From Mikania micrantha (Eukaryota > Streptophyta > Magnoliopsida > Asterales > Asteraceae), in NCBI GenBank assembly GCA_009363875.1, contig CM018687.1, forward strand, positions 22,699,764 through 22,763,763: a DNA stretch of 64,000 nt, given 5' to 3'. The translations under genes and the position numbers were made by a program. Of this stretch, positions 11,833 to 24,420 are shown in pieces; position 1 is the stretch's first letter; every line of letters starts with the position of its first letter. The notes under the pieces were generated by a model. The model ran no database searches, was not told the origin of the DNA, and was given only the letters and a program-made list of their open reading frames with translations.

Positions 11833-12020
11833 GTCGATATTAGTAATATTGACGATATTAAGTCATAGATACTAATAGTATCGATGAGAATGTGGTCGAT
11901 ATTGATAACATCGATGAGAAGCTGTCGATACTGTTAATATCGATGAAAAGGCTATCGATACTGGCAATATCGAAGAAAAACGAACTGATAACCGTTTTTG
12001 TCGATATTATTAGTCTCGAA
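11833..12020 (-). repeat. ATCGATACT-type palindrome cluster in the Copia-A gag leader
   Basis: About six imperfect palindromes of the form (G/A)TCGATA(C/T)T-n-A(G/A)TATCGA(T/C) lie within 190 bases, 55 to 240 nt upstream of the gag ATG on the minus strand. They are the same motif as at 3740-3920 and 4180-4345. Open frames here are repeat by-products. Confidence 0.75.
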
Positions 12021-12145
12021 CTCCAAATTTTCAATTTTTATCATGTATTCAAGTGCAGCTACTATTTTTCAATAAAAAATCTTCATTTTGACCCTTGAAA
12101 AAGTCCAAATATCATCAAAAAGTCTTAAAAATCGATAGAATCACC

Positions 12146-14338
12146 AACACTTGCCATGAATTCCTCATCCTAGACAAGTCATTTTTCAGATAGATTTGAT
12201 TCCAAGAGCAGATCTAGTGGCAAAGTCGTCTTATCGATTGGCTCCAATAGAAATGCAAGAACTATGCAGTCAACTACAAGAACATCTAGAGAAGGGCTTC
12301 ATCAGACCTATCTTTTCTCCATGAAGAGGACTAGTGTTGTTTGTCAAGAAAAAAGACGGGTACTTTCGAATGTGTATCGATTATTGATAGTTGAACAAAT
12401 TGACGATCAAGAATCGTTATCCACTTCGAAGAATCGAAGATCTCTTCGATAAATTGCAAGGCTCAACATATTTTTCAAAAATTGATTTAAGATCGGGTTA
12501 TCATCAATTTATAATACAAGAGGATGACGTGCCGAAGACAGTTTTGGAACTCGGTATGGACACTACGAGTTTTTGGTAATGCCCTTTTAGGTTAACCAAC
12601 ACACAAGCCGTATTCATGGATTTAATGAATTGGGTGTGCAAACCCTACTTGGATAGATTTGTCATCTCGTTTATTGACGACATCCTAATTTATTCCAAAT
12701 GAAGCTAGAATGTGAGCAAAACAATTGAAATTGAAATTTTTGGCTAACGAGAAATTGTTTGCCAAATTTTAAAAATTTGAATTTTGGTTATGAGAAGTAC
12801 AATTTCTTGGACATGTAATAAATGAGAAGGGCATTTATGTAGATTCTAGAAAAATTGAGGCCATCAAAAAATGGGAGGCTCCCAAAACTCCCTCCAACAT
12901 TCGGCAATTTTTAGGGTTGGTGATATTACAGACGTTTCATTGGAAAAATTTTCTAAAATAGCTAAACTATTGACCATGCTAACCCAAAAGGATAAAAAGT
13001 TTGATTAGGGAGAAACAACAAAAACCTTTCAAACTTTTAAAACAAAATTTGTGTAATGCACGAATATTAACACTGTAATGACAACTTTGTAGTATACTGT
13101 GATGTGTCGCATCAAGGTCTGGGTTGCGTGTTAATGCAAAGGGACAAATTTATCGCCTATGCATCGCGACAACTGAAAGTGCATGAGAAAAACTACACCA
13201 CTCACGACTTGGATGATGAGCAGTTGTGTTTGCACTTAAGATTTGGAGACATTACTTGTACTGTACAAAATGTGTAGTTTATACCAATCACAAGAGCTTT
13301 CGGCACATATTTGATCGAAAGGAGTTAAATATGAGGCAAAGGCGATGGGTAGAACTCTTAAATGATTATGATTGTGAAATACACTGTCACCTAGGCAAGT
13401 CAAACGTAGTAGCTGATGCGTGGAGTCGCAAAGAAAGAGTTAAGCCAACTCGAGTATGAGCTCTCAGCTTGACAATACAATCAAGTTTTATTCCTCAAAT
13501 AAGTGATGCACAGAAAAGGGCATTACAAGAAGAACACTATGAAGGTGAAGCATTACGAGGAATGGAGAAGCAATTTGAAGTCAAGATTGATGAAGTATCT
13601 CACTTCATGGATAGGATTTGGGTACCTACTTTAATCCAAGTACCATGTCCATCCAAATGCTGAAAAAATGTACCAACTACCAAGACCTTGAAAGATACTA
13701 CTTGTGGCCCGGTATGAAGAAATATATTGCTATGTGTGCTAGAAATGTTTAAACTATTCAAAGGTTAAAACTGAACATCAGAAGCCCTCATGGATTTTAC
13801 AACAACCAGAGATTCCTTAACGAAAATGAGAATATGTATCAATGGATTTCATTACTAAGCTTCCTCAAACTCCTTGAGGATGCAACACCATATGGGTGTA
13901 GACCTATTAACCAAATCAACACATTTCTTACCCATTCGAGAAGATCACAAGATGGAAAAGCTTGCTATAATTTATATCAACGAAGTTGTTTTAAGTCATG
14001 GAGTTCCCTATTAATCATCTCTGATAGAGACAGTCGTTTTAGTTCTATATTTTGGCAAACTTTGCAGCGGGATTTGGAAACACGTTTTGGCCTTAGCATC
14101 GCATACCATCCGTAAACAAATGGCTAAAGTGAACGAACCATTCAAACAAAAGAAGATATGCTCAGGGCATGTGTGCTAGACTTCAGTGGAAGTTGGGATT
14201 CTCACTTACCGTTGGTGGAATTATCTTATAGTAATAGCTATAACTCAAGTATAAATGTGCACCATTTGAATACTTCTATGGACGTAAGTGCCGATCATCA
14301 ATATGTTGGACCAAAATTGGAGAATCGCAAATCACTGG
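12146..14338 (+). pseudogene. Gypsy-B pol, first part: RT, RNase H, integrase (Ty3/gypsy)
   Basis: Plus-strand fragments in order: the linker before RT (RQVIFQIDLIP), RT (YRLAPIEMQEL, LRSGYHQF, FIDDILIYSK near 12670), connection and RNase H (YTNHKSFRHIFDRKELNMRQRRW, SNVVADAWSRK), integrase (IISDRDSRFSSIFW, then HLPLVELSYSNSYNSSI). RT before integrase is the Ty3/gypsy order. Many stops and frameshifts interrupt it. The sequence stops at 14338, where Copia-B is inserted, and resumes at 30782 in the same reading direction. Nothing of gag or protease is present; on the left the element abuts Copia-A. Confidence 0.85.
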
Positions 14339-16218
14339 TATCAGGATCGGGATTGAAACAACAATAATTGTTGAGAGTTTTTACAGAACTCCGAGTGGTG
14401 GAAACAAACAGATTCGGCTAATTTAAGCAAATGTTAGAACATAGATCAAACGAACAAACAAACATACATTAAATTCATCATTCATTGATCATTAATTGAT
14501 AATTACAAAGAAGCTAGTATCAGAAAACAAATTTCCGATCACATAGCATCACTAGGGTTTTTGTTTCTCTCTCTAAAACTTTCTCTTTCTAGCTGATAGT
14601 GTGTGTCTAGGTGTTTTTCTAAGAATTACAGTTACCCTAATTCTATTACATCATATTCTATTTATAGACAATTGAGGCCCATGAAAACATTCCAATCAAG
14701 GCCCAGAAAACAATGTAACTAAAAAGGGCTATGCTGTCAAAATGATATTGTCATCATCTTAGGTGTCATTCTTTGTCAGCAATAGTAGCATCCTTGTCAG
14801 CATTAGCAGCATACTTGTCTGCAGCAACAGATTGAAGAAATAAAAGTAACAAGTCTTGAAAGTACTGTGAAAATTTGCGAATAATAGTTTACTTATTCGC
14901 AAAGTTCATTGGATTAGTTGACTAAGCCTTCTTTCGCAGCAACATCATCCACAGAATACTGATCATCAAATCTTCTATCATAACAAGCAAGAGTTAAAAT
15001 TTCGCAATTGATATAAGTGTGCACAATTTGAACATTCGTAAATGTTCCAACTGTGCAACACTTATTCATTCGCAAATGATTTGAGTGTGCACAAGTTGAA
15101 CAATCACAAATGTTCTCAACACTTCGAAAATGATCTCAGTGTGCACAAGTTGAACATTCGTAAATGTTCTATCTGTGCAACACTTATTCATTTGCAAATG
15201 ATATGAGTGTGCACAAGTTGAACATTCGTAAATGTTCTAACTGTGCAACACTTATTCATTCCCAAATGATCTGAGTGTGCACAAGTTGAACATTCGTAAA
15301 TGTTCTAACTATGCAACACTTATTCATTTTCAAATGATCCGAGTGTGCACAAGTTGAACATTCGTAAATGTTCTAACTATGCAACATTTATTCATTCGCA
15401 AATGATATGAGTGTGCACAAGTTGAACATTTGTAAATGTTCTAACACACATATTCATTCGCAAATGATCTGAGTGTGCACAAGTTGAACATTCGTAAAAG
15501 TTCTAACTGTGTAACACTTATTCATTCGCAAATGATCTAAGTGTGCACAAGTTGAACATTCGCAAATGTTCTAACTGTGCAACACTTATTCATTCGCAAA
15601 TGATCTGAGTGTGCACAAGTTGAACATTCGCAAATTTTCTAACTGTGCAACACTTATTCATTCGCAAATGATCTGAGTGTGCACAAGTTGAACATTCGCA
15701 AATGTTCTAACTGTGCAACACTTATTCATTCGCAAATGATCTGAGTGTGCACAAGTTGAACATTCGCAAATGTTCTAACTGTGCAACACTTATTCATCCG
15801 CAAATGATCTAAATGTGCACAAGTTGAACATTCACAAATGTTCTAACTGTGCAACACTTATTCATTCGCAACTGATCTGAGTGTGCACAAGTTGAACATT
15901 CGCAAATGTTCTAACTGCGCAACACTCATTCATTCGCAATTGATTAGAGTGTGCACAAGTTGAACATTTGTAAATTTTCTAACTGTGCAACACTTATTTA
16001 CAAATGTTGCATTATCTCAAGGTATTGCCTGTGAAGAACATTATCATATGTAGATATTGTTAATATGAGTTATGAGTGCGATATGTTCACATGTACTTTG
16101 ATAAGATTACAAATATGTCAGTACGTAATAATGAATGGTTTTGATATACCTTAAACTTATTTTGATTTTATTTTAAACTCATTTTGGATATAGCATCTTT
16201 CCTTTAAAATACCCAACA
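14339..16218 (-). repeat. Copia-B 3' LTR (1880 bp)
   Basis: It matches 29231-30781 from TCAGGATCGGGATTG at the left to AATACCCAACA at the right, with the tandem array inside. It is about 330 bp longer than the 5' LTR, which equals roughly five extra 68-bp units. The PPT abuts its right end, as expected for the 3' LTR of a minus-strand element. Confidence 0.93.
15001..16015 (-). repeat. 68-bp tandem array, about 15 units (3' LTR)
   Basis: Successive units are 68 bp, for example starts at 15592 and 15660. Each holds CATTCGCAAATGATCTGAG, GTGTGCACAAG and the hairpin GAACATTCGTAAATGTTC (7-base arms, 4-base loop). Units in the left half mostly have CGTA in the loop and those in the right half mostly CGCA, which suggests local block duplication. 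Confidence 0.92.
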
Positions 16219-16230
16219 ATCTCCCCCTAA
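16219..16230 (-). promoter_or_regulatory. Copia-B polypurine tract
   Basis: On the minus strand TTAGGGGGAGAT lies directly before the 3' LTR start TGTTGGG. This is the site that primes plus-strand DNA synthesis in LTR retrotransposons. Confidence 0.88.
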
Positions 16231-16414
16231 GGATGATGCTTCCAAAATTATTTAAAAGAATGTGTAAGCATTTATGTACCTTTATTACTTTAGAATGTTA
16301 AGCCTTGTCAGTCTACTGTTCCAGAACTGGTTCAGTGTAAGATCTTGCACACTGATTTATTTCATGACAGAAGTAGTCAGCAGGCTTTTCAAAATCATCT
16401 GTGTAGTATTCAAT

Positions 16415-18053
16415 CTATGTACATTTCATCTTCAAAATTGTTTCTTTACTCAAAGCCATTATTTCAGATTTTGTAGTAAGAACAATGTCTCCTTGACTTG
16501 AGCTGTGTACCCTCATATTTACATCTTTATTCATAGACATTCCTATAAGATTTTCAATTATGATGGGAGGAATGTTCAAGTCAGACATAGCTCTTCTCGT
16601 GGCAATTTTCTCATATACAGTAGCCAAAGTTCTTATGAAGTGAAGAAATATACACAAATTGCTTCAGCCAGTTTATTAAAGACCTTGTCAAATCTTTGTT
16701 GGTCAAGGAAAAGAATGTATGTGGGATCAAGCAATTTTAATTCATAAGGTGTGAAAAGATATATATCACTGTGCTCTTTTCCATCTTCTCTTCTTTGTAG
16801 CACTAACCCATATTCTGTAGCATAATAGAACCATGTTGTAATAGGATATGAGTTTTGATCTCCACATATGCTTTTTGTTCTGTATTGAATCTTTGCCTTT
16901 TTGTATGGAAAGGACTTCATTCTGAGTTTTCTATCTTCATTTTTATTCTTCTTCCCTTTCTCTGGAATGAAGTGATTGTTATATTCTAAATTGCACATCA
17001 TTCTAAACATTTGTTTGTCCATCTTCTTTTTCTTCACAAAGTTATGAAAAGTTGCCTTAAATTCATATCCGCGTGGATACCAACCATGATTTACTAAATT
17101 CAAATCACCTAGTTCAAACAGATCATGACCGGGAAGAGTAACAATGGTATTTGCATTGAAGAAAAATTTTACTAAGCCATTTACTCTTTTTATGATAAAA
17201 GCATCCCAATCAAAATCATATTTCCAAGCAATTATCTTTGCATTGCTGCTTCTCTTGTATTCCATGGTCTCAATCAATTCATCAAATTTTTGCCCTTCTT
17301 CAATAATTGTTCTTGGGTATTCACCTGTAGTGTCTAAATCAGGGAACCATTTTCTAGCATAAGTGTTTGAAAATTTAGAAGGGGCGATAATTTTTGGTTT
17401 CTTGGATGCTGAAGTAGATGGAGCCCTTGTAGATGTAAATCTTGTATATTTGGGCTTTTTGATATCAAGAATTATCATCTTCTTCTGTCTTTTATTTGCT
17501 TCAACTAAGGCAGTGACCTCTTCTCTTAGTCTTTTAGTTTTCATATTAGATGAACTTCTGGTGGGATAATTTCTCAAAGTGAGAAATTCTCTAAGTTCAG
17601 TATCATTCATCTCATTTATGTTTTTGAGTATAAGAGGCTGCCTTTCTACCTTCGGTTTTTCGGCATCATTAGATTTCTCATATTCTGTATCGACCTCACC
17701 TCTATGAAGCTCTTCATATTTTGCTACTTCTTTTGCTAATTCTTCAAAGGTCATTGTCAATACTTGCTCAGCTGGATAATCGTTTCTTATTAAAAAATAG
17801 GATGAGCCATATGAGGATCATTTTGAGCTTCTTTGGAGAAGTTTGCTGCAAAGGCTTCATCTATTTTAGTCTCTAAAATGATATCATCTTTCAACATGTA
17901 TCCTCCAACTATTTCTCCTTCCTCTAACTTTGATGAATCATCATTTTCATCATCTTCAAAAATGCTCTCATCACTCTTATTATAATCAACCAACTGTTCA
18001 TCATCATCTTGTTTTTTCAGCCTTTGACTTTCCAACTGTTTTTCAGTAGCCAT
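16415..18053 (-). pseudogene. Copia-B accessory gene, C-terminal half
   Basis: Three minus-strand frames (18053-17790, 17760-16633, 16657-16415) form one former reading frame broken by two frameshifts. The longest piece is 375 residues and starts in an acidic/coiled-coil zone (KQDDDEQLVDYNKSDESIFEDD in the preceding frame). It then has a SAP-like helix segment (NDTELREFLTLRNYPT), a basic stretch rich in Lys, and a C-terminal part rich in Trp, Tyr and Lys. No membrane helix or signal peptide is visible. The end is about 185 bp before the PPT. I do not recognise the family beyond 'accessory gene of Sirevirus-like elements'; capsid, nuclear or envelope roles are all unproven. Confidence 0.7.
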
Positions 18054-18249
18054 ATGCTCATCAATGAATGGAGCAAAAATGGCTTTATCAACTTCAGATA
18101 ATATTTGTGAGCTTTTATTCTTCTTTTAAAGCTCTTCTTCCAATAATTTTTCATCAGTTAACTTCATTTTTCCTTTATATAGTATCTATGAAGAGGAAGG
18201 AAGTGCATTAGATGCATCAGACACATTTTCTACATCAACATTCTCATCC

Positions 18250-20601
18250 TTTTCAGCTTCAATTATCATTTTTTTTGATGAGATTCATTTGCTCATCAGT
18301 AAATCTTGTTAGATTAATGAGCTGAGATTGAGCAGATGTAGTGTCCTGTAGCATGTGCTCTATGATAGGAGTGTATCTGATTTGACTGATTATATCTTCT
18401 GAGATATGTAGATCATCAACAGAGTAGTTTTCTTTACCAGCAACCATGGGTTGATCAAACTGATAAATTTGGTTGCTTAATTGTCTCTGTTTTGATGATC
18501 TTTGCATAAGTGATGTAATAGTAGTATTATCATCATTATGATCATTAGAGTCATCAGAAATCTCATACACATCATCAGCATCATCTCTTTGTCTTTTCTC
18601 CCCCTTTCTGGGAGCATCATCCTTAGGATCTTGATCATCTTTCTTTGTAGTTTTGGATGATGAGGAGAGCAGAGAATCCAGGGCAAGTTGGAGAGATTTA
18701 TTCAGAGATTAAAGAAGTGTAACAGTTGATGATAGCTCCAGAATCTGTTATGCCTGAAGTGTAGAAGTCTCTTTCTCTTGAGCAAGTTCAGATTTAAGAA
18801 AAGTTAATTGCATTGTTGCTTCAGCTGATTGCACCTTATGATTTGCAAGATCTGATTTTAAAAGGAAATCAATCTGGACTATGCCTCAGATGTGGTTTTA
18901 AGACACTCAATTAAGAGTTTCCTTGTATCATTTTGTTTATTCAGATTTTCAAGATCAGATAAAGCAGCATCTAACTCTTGCCTTTGAGCGGTAAAAAGTT
19001 TATCTTGTTGATAACACTTATCAGTCACTTGCACAACGGTGTTGTAGTAGTCAGAGACCTCTTGAGATTGAATCTCAATTTTGAGTTCCTATCTCTGAAT
19101 TTGTTTTTGTTCTTTCTGTATTTTCCCATCTACAATTAATAACCTCTTGGAGTTTGCTCGTAGCGTTTTGAGCAAAGATTTGTTCTATTGTTTAAAAAAG
19201 ACAATTTCTTCCATCAAAGGAGTTGTTAATGACACAGTAATAGATTGATTGATATCTGCATGAACTTGAGGTGTGAAGGAAGGTGAAGCAGAAGATGGAA
19301 AATGATGTGGAGATGTGGGAATATTTTGTTTGGGAGATGGAATGGGTGTGGCAATGGCAGATTGAGTAGGAGAGGGAACCAGAGAATGAATAGGACTTTG
19401 ATAAGGAGGGGATAAGAAGGGAGTAGTTTTGATGTGCTTAGAGGCTACATTGAAGGAATCAGAACCAGTTAAACTTTCTAAATGAGGAGAATATACTGAT
19501 CCAGATGCAGCTTGAGACTTAGGAGATGCAGATAATGGAGAAGCTTTTCCACCCAGAACAGAAGAAGATGATGAAGAAGTGGAATGAATAAAATTTTGTT
19601 TTTCCAGAATGAATTGAGTTTTGATCAGACGAGAGATGAATAGATTCAGTGGATTATGGAACTCGAGATTGAGAAGACTGATGAATAGGAGAGTATGAGA
19701 ACAACAGATCTAAAGGAGTGTCATCGTGATGAGAAAGAGGATGTGATTCTTGTTCTAAAGATTGAGCAGGAGATGTTGTCTGAGATGGAGTAGTAGTTAT
19801 AGAATTAAGTTTGTTCAGAAGAGCAGCTTGCAAATCAAGACACATTTGTGGCATTTGAACATCAGCTCCAGAGAAGGTGTTTCGAGCGTGAGTTCTTTTC
19901 TTCTGTTTAAAAATGCTCACAGTGTGATGTTGCAGAGACAGAGTTGATCCAAAAGCAGGAATAGAATCCAGAGAGGCATTTATTAAGCATTGAATGAATC
20001 TTGGATACATAAGGAATTTGTGCACAAAGCCTTCTTGAACATTAGATCTCAGTCCATTAAACAGATATGATGATGTACATTGTATGGCTCATATAACATT
20101 AGACCAACTATGGCACTTGAGATTTGCATTCCAATGTTATTCCATCCAGTTTTTCTTTTTGACAGACAATGTTGGAATGTATGCACCAAATATTTCCATC
20201 TTGGACTCAACATTCCTTTTTCAATTTTTTTCCTTTAAAGTTGCTTTCATAGCCCAAGAACAACTGAAATGTCCCTAACACAGTTTCTAAATCATACTTA
20301 ATTTGAGCTTCTTACTCATTGCCTAATTGAAGACAAGTGCGAATAGAATCCTCAGAGACCAGTAGTGAATGTGTGCCAATAGTAGCAGAGATTTAGGGCA
20401 CATCATCTGTATCCATTATTGTTGCAGAGTTCCAAAAGTCTTCAATTATTTCCTTGTAGACAGGAGGATTAACAGTTAAAGCATGATGATATTTTGATCT
20501 ACGCAGAAATTCTATCACATCAGCAAAATCTACACCATCAGATGTGTTAGCATCCAAAATGCGCAAACATTGTGATCTTTTACAAACACCAAAGCAGCCA
20601 T
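18250..20601 (-). pseudogene. Copia-B accessory gene, N-terminal half
   Basis: The start chosen is ATG 20601-20599 (Met-Ala-Ala-Leu-Val), followed by a conserved KDHNVCAF. After a frameshift near 20555 comes FADVIEFLRRS...FW, matching Copia-A. Around 20000 the frame gives KFLMYPRFIQCLINASLDS, then a Pro/Ser/Thr-rich linker and a long coiled coil (19240-18700), then an acidic segment (18570-18259). At least six frameshifts or stops separate these pieces. Together with the C-terminal half the gene covered about 4.2 kb, which is large for an accessory gene of a copia element. Confidence 0.72.
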
Positions 20602-22418
20602 TTACCTAGAATCAGCACAATACAAATTATATTATGTGAAGTTTAAATGGTGTAAAGATTATTGCGGTTCATTAGTTTAAATTGTGTTTCTTAAAAAAAG
20701 TACAATTTAAGATTGATTTTTAGGGTTTTACGAACTATAAAAGACGAAGAGACATGGAAAGTTCAAATTTAGGTGTCAATGCTACAAAACACTACCTACA
20801 ATCAGGTATAAACTTGAAGTAAGAAGGATTTAAGAGCAATTGCGCAACCCAATGACCTTAAACAAAGGTTCGATTATTATCGTGCGCACCAGAGAAATTT
20901 GAATCAGCAAAGGTAGGGTAAGATAGAGAGTGTGATTTTAGTTATTTATAATGAAAGATTTTGTCAGATTGGGCCCACAAAAATTTGTTATTAAAAAGGG
21001 CTTGGGCCTACAGTCATTAAATGGGCTTTAATTGAAACATATTTAAAGGGCATTTCTTTCCAGTCTTATGTTTCAATTAACCAAAAGATGATTTCAGTCA
21101 ATCTTTCAAGTTATTCAATTGTTTGCAAATGGTCACACAATTGAATATGCATTACATGTGCGAACAAGTTCATTCGCAATCAAGGTTACAAAGAACATTT
21201 ACAACATATTGAGTATATCAATTTAAAGAACATGAATATTTTAGAGTTCATATGCAATTTCTTGCTTTTGAACATTCAAACTATCAGTTCATCTGTTGAA
21301 CAAGGTCAATCTCAGTTTTCATGTTTCCTGCAGCTACATAAGTAGATATATTAGCACTATCAAAGATAAAGTTTAGTAAAGCATCATATAAAAATCAAAT
21401 CAGATGTGCTATATAATGAACATATGTAAAGCAAGAATAAAATTGTATTTTGCTTCACAAATTGTGAATTTTGGTATATTATGGGAAATATGGTCAATGG
21501 CAATATAATGCAATCAATATCTTTGCCTAGCTGAGTTGTTAGTATATTGCTCAAAATTATTAATATATTTAAATTGTAAATAATCTCATTTGCCATCTGT
21601 TGTTCAACATCTAATGAATTTGTTTTTTTTATAAATGCTAAAATTTTGAATCATATCTCTTTAAACAATTTAAAGAATGAAAAGAGACACTTATATAGTA
21701 TATAACATATTTTAAGATAACTTGTTGGTATATGATCCTTTTAACTTTTAAACTTATAGGAGAGAGGCGTAATGAGAATTATCATGTTTTAGGTACATAG
21801 GACTGAAATAATGAAAATTTTAAGTTATTTAAAGAAAGATATATTCATATTAGAAATATAGTGACAATCAATATATTTGTTTAATGAAGAAAACCATGTT
21901 TTAAACACTTATTTGATTGGAAGCATTAAGAACACCAAATTTTTACAATGCGCACCATTTGTACATCATGAATGCTCTTATTTGTTTTGGATACAATAAA
22001 TATCCAGGTCAATGCATAGTATAACAAAGGGTAATTTATTGCATGCACTTATTTGGTTGGATTAAATAAGACATTCATGATTATACATTGTATGACAAAG
22101 GTGTCTCAGGCATGCTTTTATTTATTTTGTTGTCTTAAATAAACCAAGTATATGATATTCTCAATTTCTTATATGAAAACATACTTTCTTTAAGTAAACA
22201 AAATAATCAACATTTCATAAACTTTATTTAGTTTTCTCACACAACCTATTCTCATTAATTTTAAAGTCTACCAATCTCATTATAGTAAAAATATTATTTT
22301 ATACATCAAACTGTGTCTTTTCATAGGAAAAATTAAGTTAAAAAAATTCCTTTCATTTTCAAAATTTTGCATAAATCATATATTTATTCTTGAAAATTTA
22401 TCATTCCTAGTGACTGAA
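20602..22418 (-). other. 1.8-kb non-coding spacer before the Copia-B accessory gene
   Basis: No supportable reading frame. It lies between the pol stop (22421-22419) and the accessory ATG. The proximal 600 bp look like a plant promoter and leader (see 20925-21030), including an AAACCCTAA telo-box-like string near 20726 and a possible acceptor TGATTCTAG just before the ATG. The distal part is AT-rich without recognisable content. Confidence 0.6.
20925..21030 (-). promoter_or_regulatory. Candidate internal promoter of the Copia-B accessory gene
   Basis: On the minus strand three GCCCA boxes (AAGCCCAT at 21028-21021, AGGCCCAAG near 21009, GGGCCCAAT at 20977-20969) lie upstream of a TATA box CATTATAAATAA (20953-20942). 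About 20-30 nt downstream is a pyrimidine-rich ATCACACTCTCTATC, typical of plant transcription starts. GCCCA (site II) boxes are known proximal promoter elements in plants. Activity is inferred. Confidence 0.55.
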
Positions 22419-24420
22419 CTAAAACTCAAACCTTGAGGTATCCAAAGGTTTAGTGAAAATATCAGCCAGCTGAAATTCAGTATCAACTTCGACAAGATTT
22501 AATAAACCTTTTTCTGCATTGTCCCTTAAAAAGTATACCTTATTTCTATATGCTTTGTTTTAGAATGTTGAACAGGATTTTTTGTTATGAAGATTGTAGC
22601 AAGATTATCTATTTATAAAGGAGTTTTAAGAAAATTATAACCAAAATCAAGCATATGGTTTTGAATCCAGAGAACTTGAGAGCAACATAAAGATGCAGCA
22701 ATGTACTCAGCTTCAGCAGTGGATACAAAACATTTGTTTGTTTCTTGCATTGCCATGACACTTGTCTATTTCCCAGAAATTGACATCCACCAGATGTGGA
22801 CTTTCTATCAAATTGCAACCTCCAAAATCACTATCAGTATATGCAAAAAGATTTAAATCTCCATCCTTTGGATACCACAGTCCTAAGGAGTGTTTTCCTT
22901 TCAAATATCTAAAAATTCTTTTTTACAGCAATCTGATGTGCTTCTTTGGGGTTAGATTGAAATTTTGCACACACACAAACTCCATACATAATGTCAGGTC
23001 TGCTAGCTATCAGATACATCAGAGAACTTATCATTGATCTATAGTGTATCTGATCAACAGAAACTCCATTTGGATCAAGATCCAGTTTAGTTCTTATATC
23101 AACAGGTGTGTTATCTACCTTTGAATCAGAAAGATTAAACTTAGTAAGAATATCACTGACATATTTTGATTCATGAATGAAGATTATATCCAGTGTCTGC
23201 TTCACCTGCAAACCAAGAAAAAGGTTAATTCACCCATAGAACTCATTTGAAATTTGGAATGCATAAGTGATTCAAAATCATTGCAAAGTTTAGAGTTTGT
23301 TGAGCCAAAGATGATGTCATCCACGTATATTTGAACAAGCAATAAATCTTTTCCTTGTTTCTTCAAAAATAGAGTCTTGTCTATCTACCCTCTCTTGAAA
23401 TGATTCTTCAGAAGATAACTGGACAATGTCTCATACCATGCTCTAGGCGCTTGATGAAGAGCATAAAGAGCTTTATCTTCAAAACCTAGAGGTTGAGAAA
23501 CATAGACTTCCTCATGCAATTTTCCATATAAGAAGGCTGACTTCACATCCATTTGATATACTGTGAATTTCATTGATGCAGCATAAGCCAAAAAGATTCT
23601 TATTGCTTCAATTCTTGCTATTGGAGCAAACACATCATCATAATCAATACCCTCTTCTTGAGTATATCCTTGAGCCACCAGACAAGTTTATTTTTGATTA
23701 TAACACCTCTATCATCCTTTTTGTTTCTGAAAACCCAGCGAGTACCAATGGGATACATTCCATTTGGAAGATCAACCAGTTCCCATACTTCTTGTTTTCT
23801 GAACTGATGTAGTTCCTCTTGCATTGCTTCAACCCAACTTGCATCAGCAAGTGCTTCTTTTATATTTTTAGGTTCTATTTGGGATAAGAAGCAAGAGTAA
23901 AGATAAATGTTTGCTTCTTGAGATGTACTCCTTGTTTTTATTTGATTTAAATCTCCAATAATGGTGGAAGATGGATGATCCTTCTCGATTCTACCAATAA
24001 TTGGATTAGGATCAATTGGGAGCATGTCATCCAAATTTGTTTGATTTTGAACAAATTCATCTGAAGCATTTGATTCAAGAAATGGTGCTTCTCTATTTGA
24101 ATTTGAAGGAGACTCATCATTTTGTTGAACAATGTTTTTAGCAAGTACTTCATCACTGTCTGAGTCAGATTCAAATAATTCTTCAGGATCTTTTGTTACC
24201 TGAGTAGGTACACCATCACTTGAACTTTGATTTGAAGACCTTGAGATGGAGATGTAGTATACTGAGGAGGATCAATTAGATGAACACCCATTGGTTTATG
24301 GTTCACTCCAAGATCTCTCCCTAAAGATGGAAATATATCTACTCCAACATCATTATTTGTGTCTGCATAATCAAACATAATAGGATTCAAAATTTTTTAA
24401 GGGCATCTATATCGAACAAA
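22419..24420 (-). pseudogene. Copia-B reverse transcriptase and RNase H
   Basis: Minus-strand frames give the RT entry region (KEALADASWVEAMQEELHQF, GTRWVFRNK), GIDYDDVFAPIARIEAIR, KSAFLYGKLHEEVYV, LHQAPRAWYETLSSYLL and the catalytic YVDDIIFG (about 23336-23313). Then follow SMISSLMYLIASRPDIMYGVC and RNase H blocks. The product ends at TAG 22421-22419 after DIFTKPLDTSRFEF. At least five frameshifts or stops occur, and a short deletion removes part of the DKALYALHQAP approach, so it is inactive. Confidence 0.88.

Larger units (their letters stand above)
1624..12130 (-). mobile_element. Copia-A: truncated Sirevirus-like Ty1/copia element
   Basis: Read on the minus strand, the order is leader with palindromes (12020-11833), gag (from 11778), protease, integrase, reverse transcriptase and RNase H (to 4912), then an extra gene (4122-1624). 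The PR-INT-RT-RH order is that of Ty1/copia, and a gene after RNase H is characteristic of Sireviruses. No LTR, PBS or PPT was found: the right side runs into Gypsy-B near 12130 and the left side ends abruptly at 1623/1624. Another LTR-like repeat (9275-11001) splits gag. Stops, frameshifts and a deleted integrase core make it inactive. Confidence 0.85.

Noticed and set aside
15001..16015. Regular 68-bp repeats resembling a CRISPR array or a centromere satellite
   Set aside because: Whole units repeat with no unique spacers, both copies sit inside the LTRs of one element, and the DNA is clearly plant.
16415..20601. Calling the Copia-B accessory gene an envelope gene
   Set aside because: No signal peptide, membrane helix or glycoprotein-like Cys pattern was visible; the position alone is not evidence of function.
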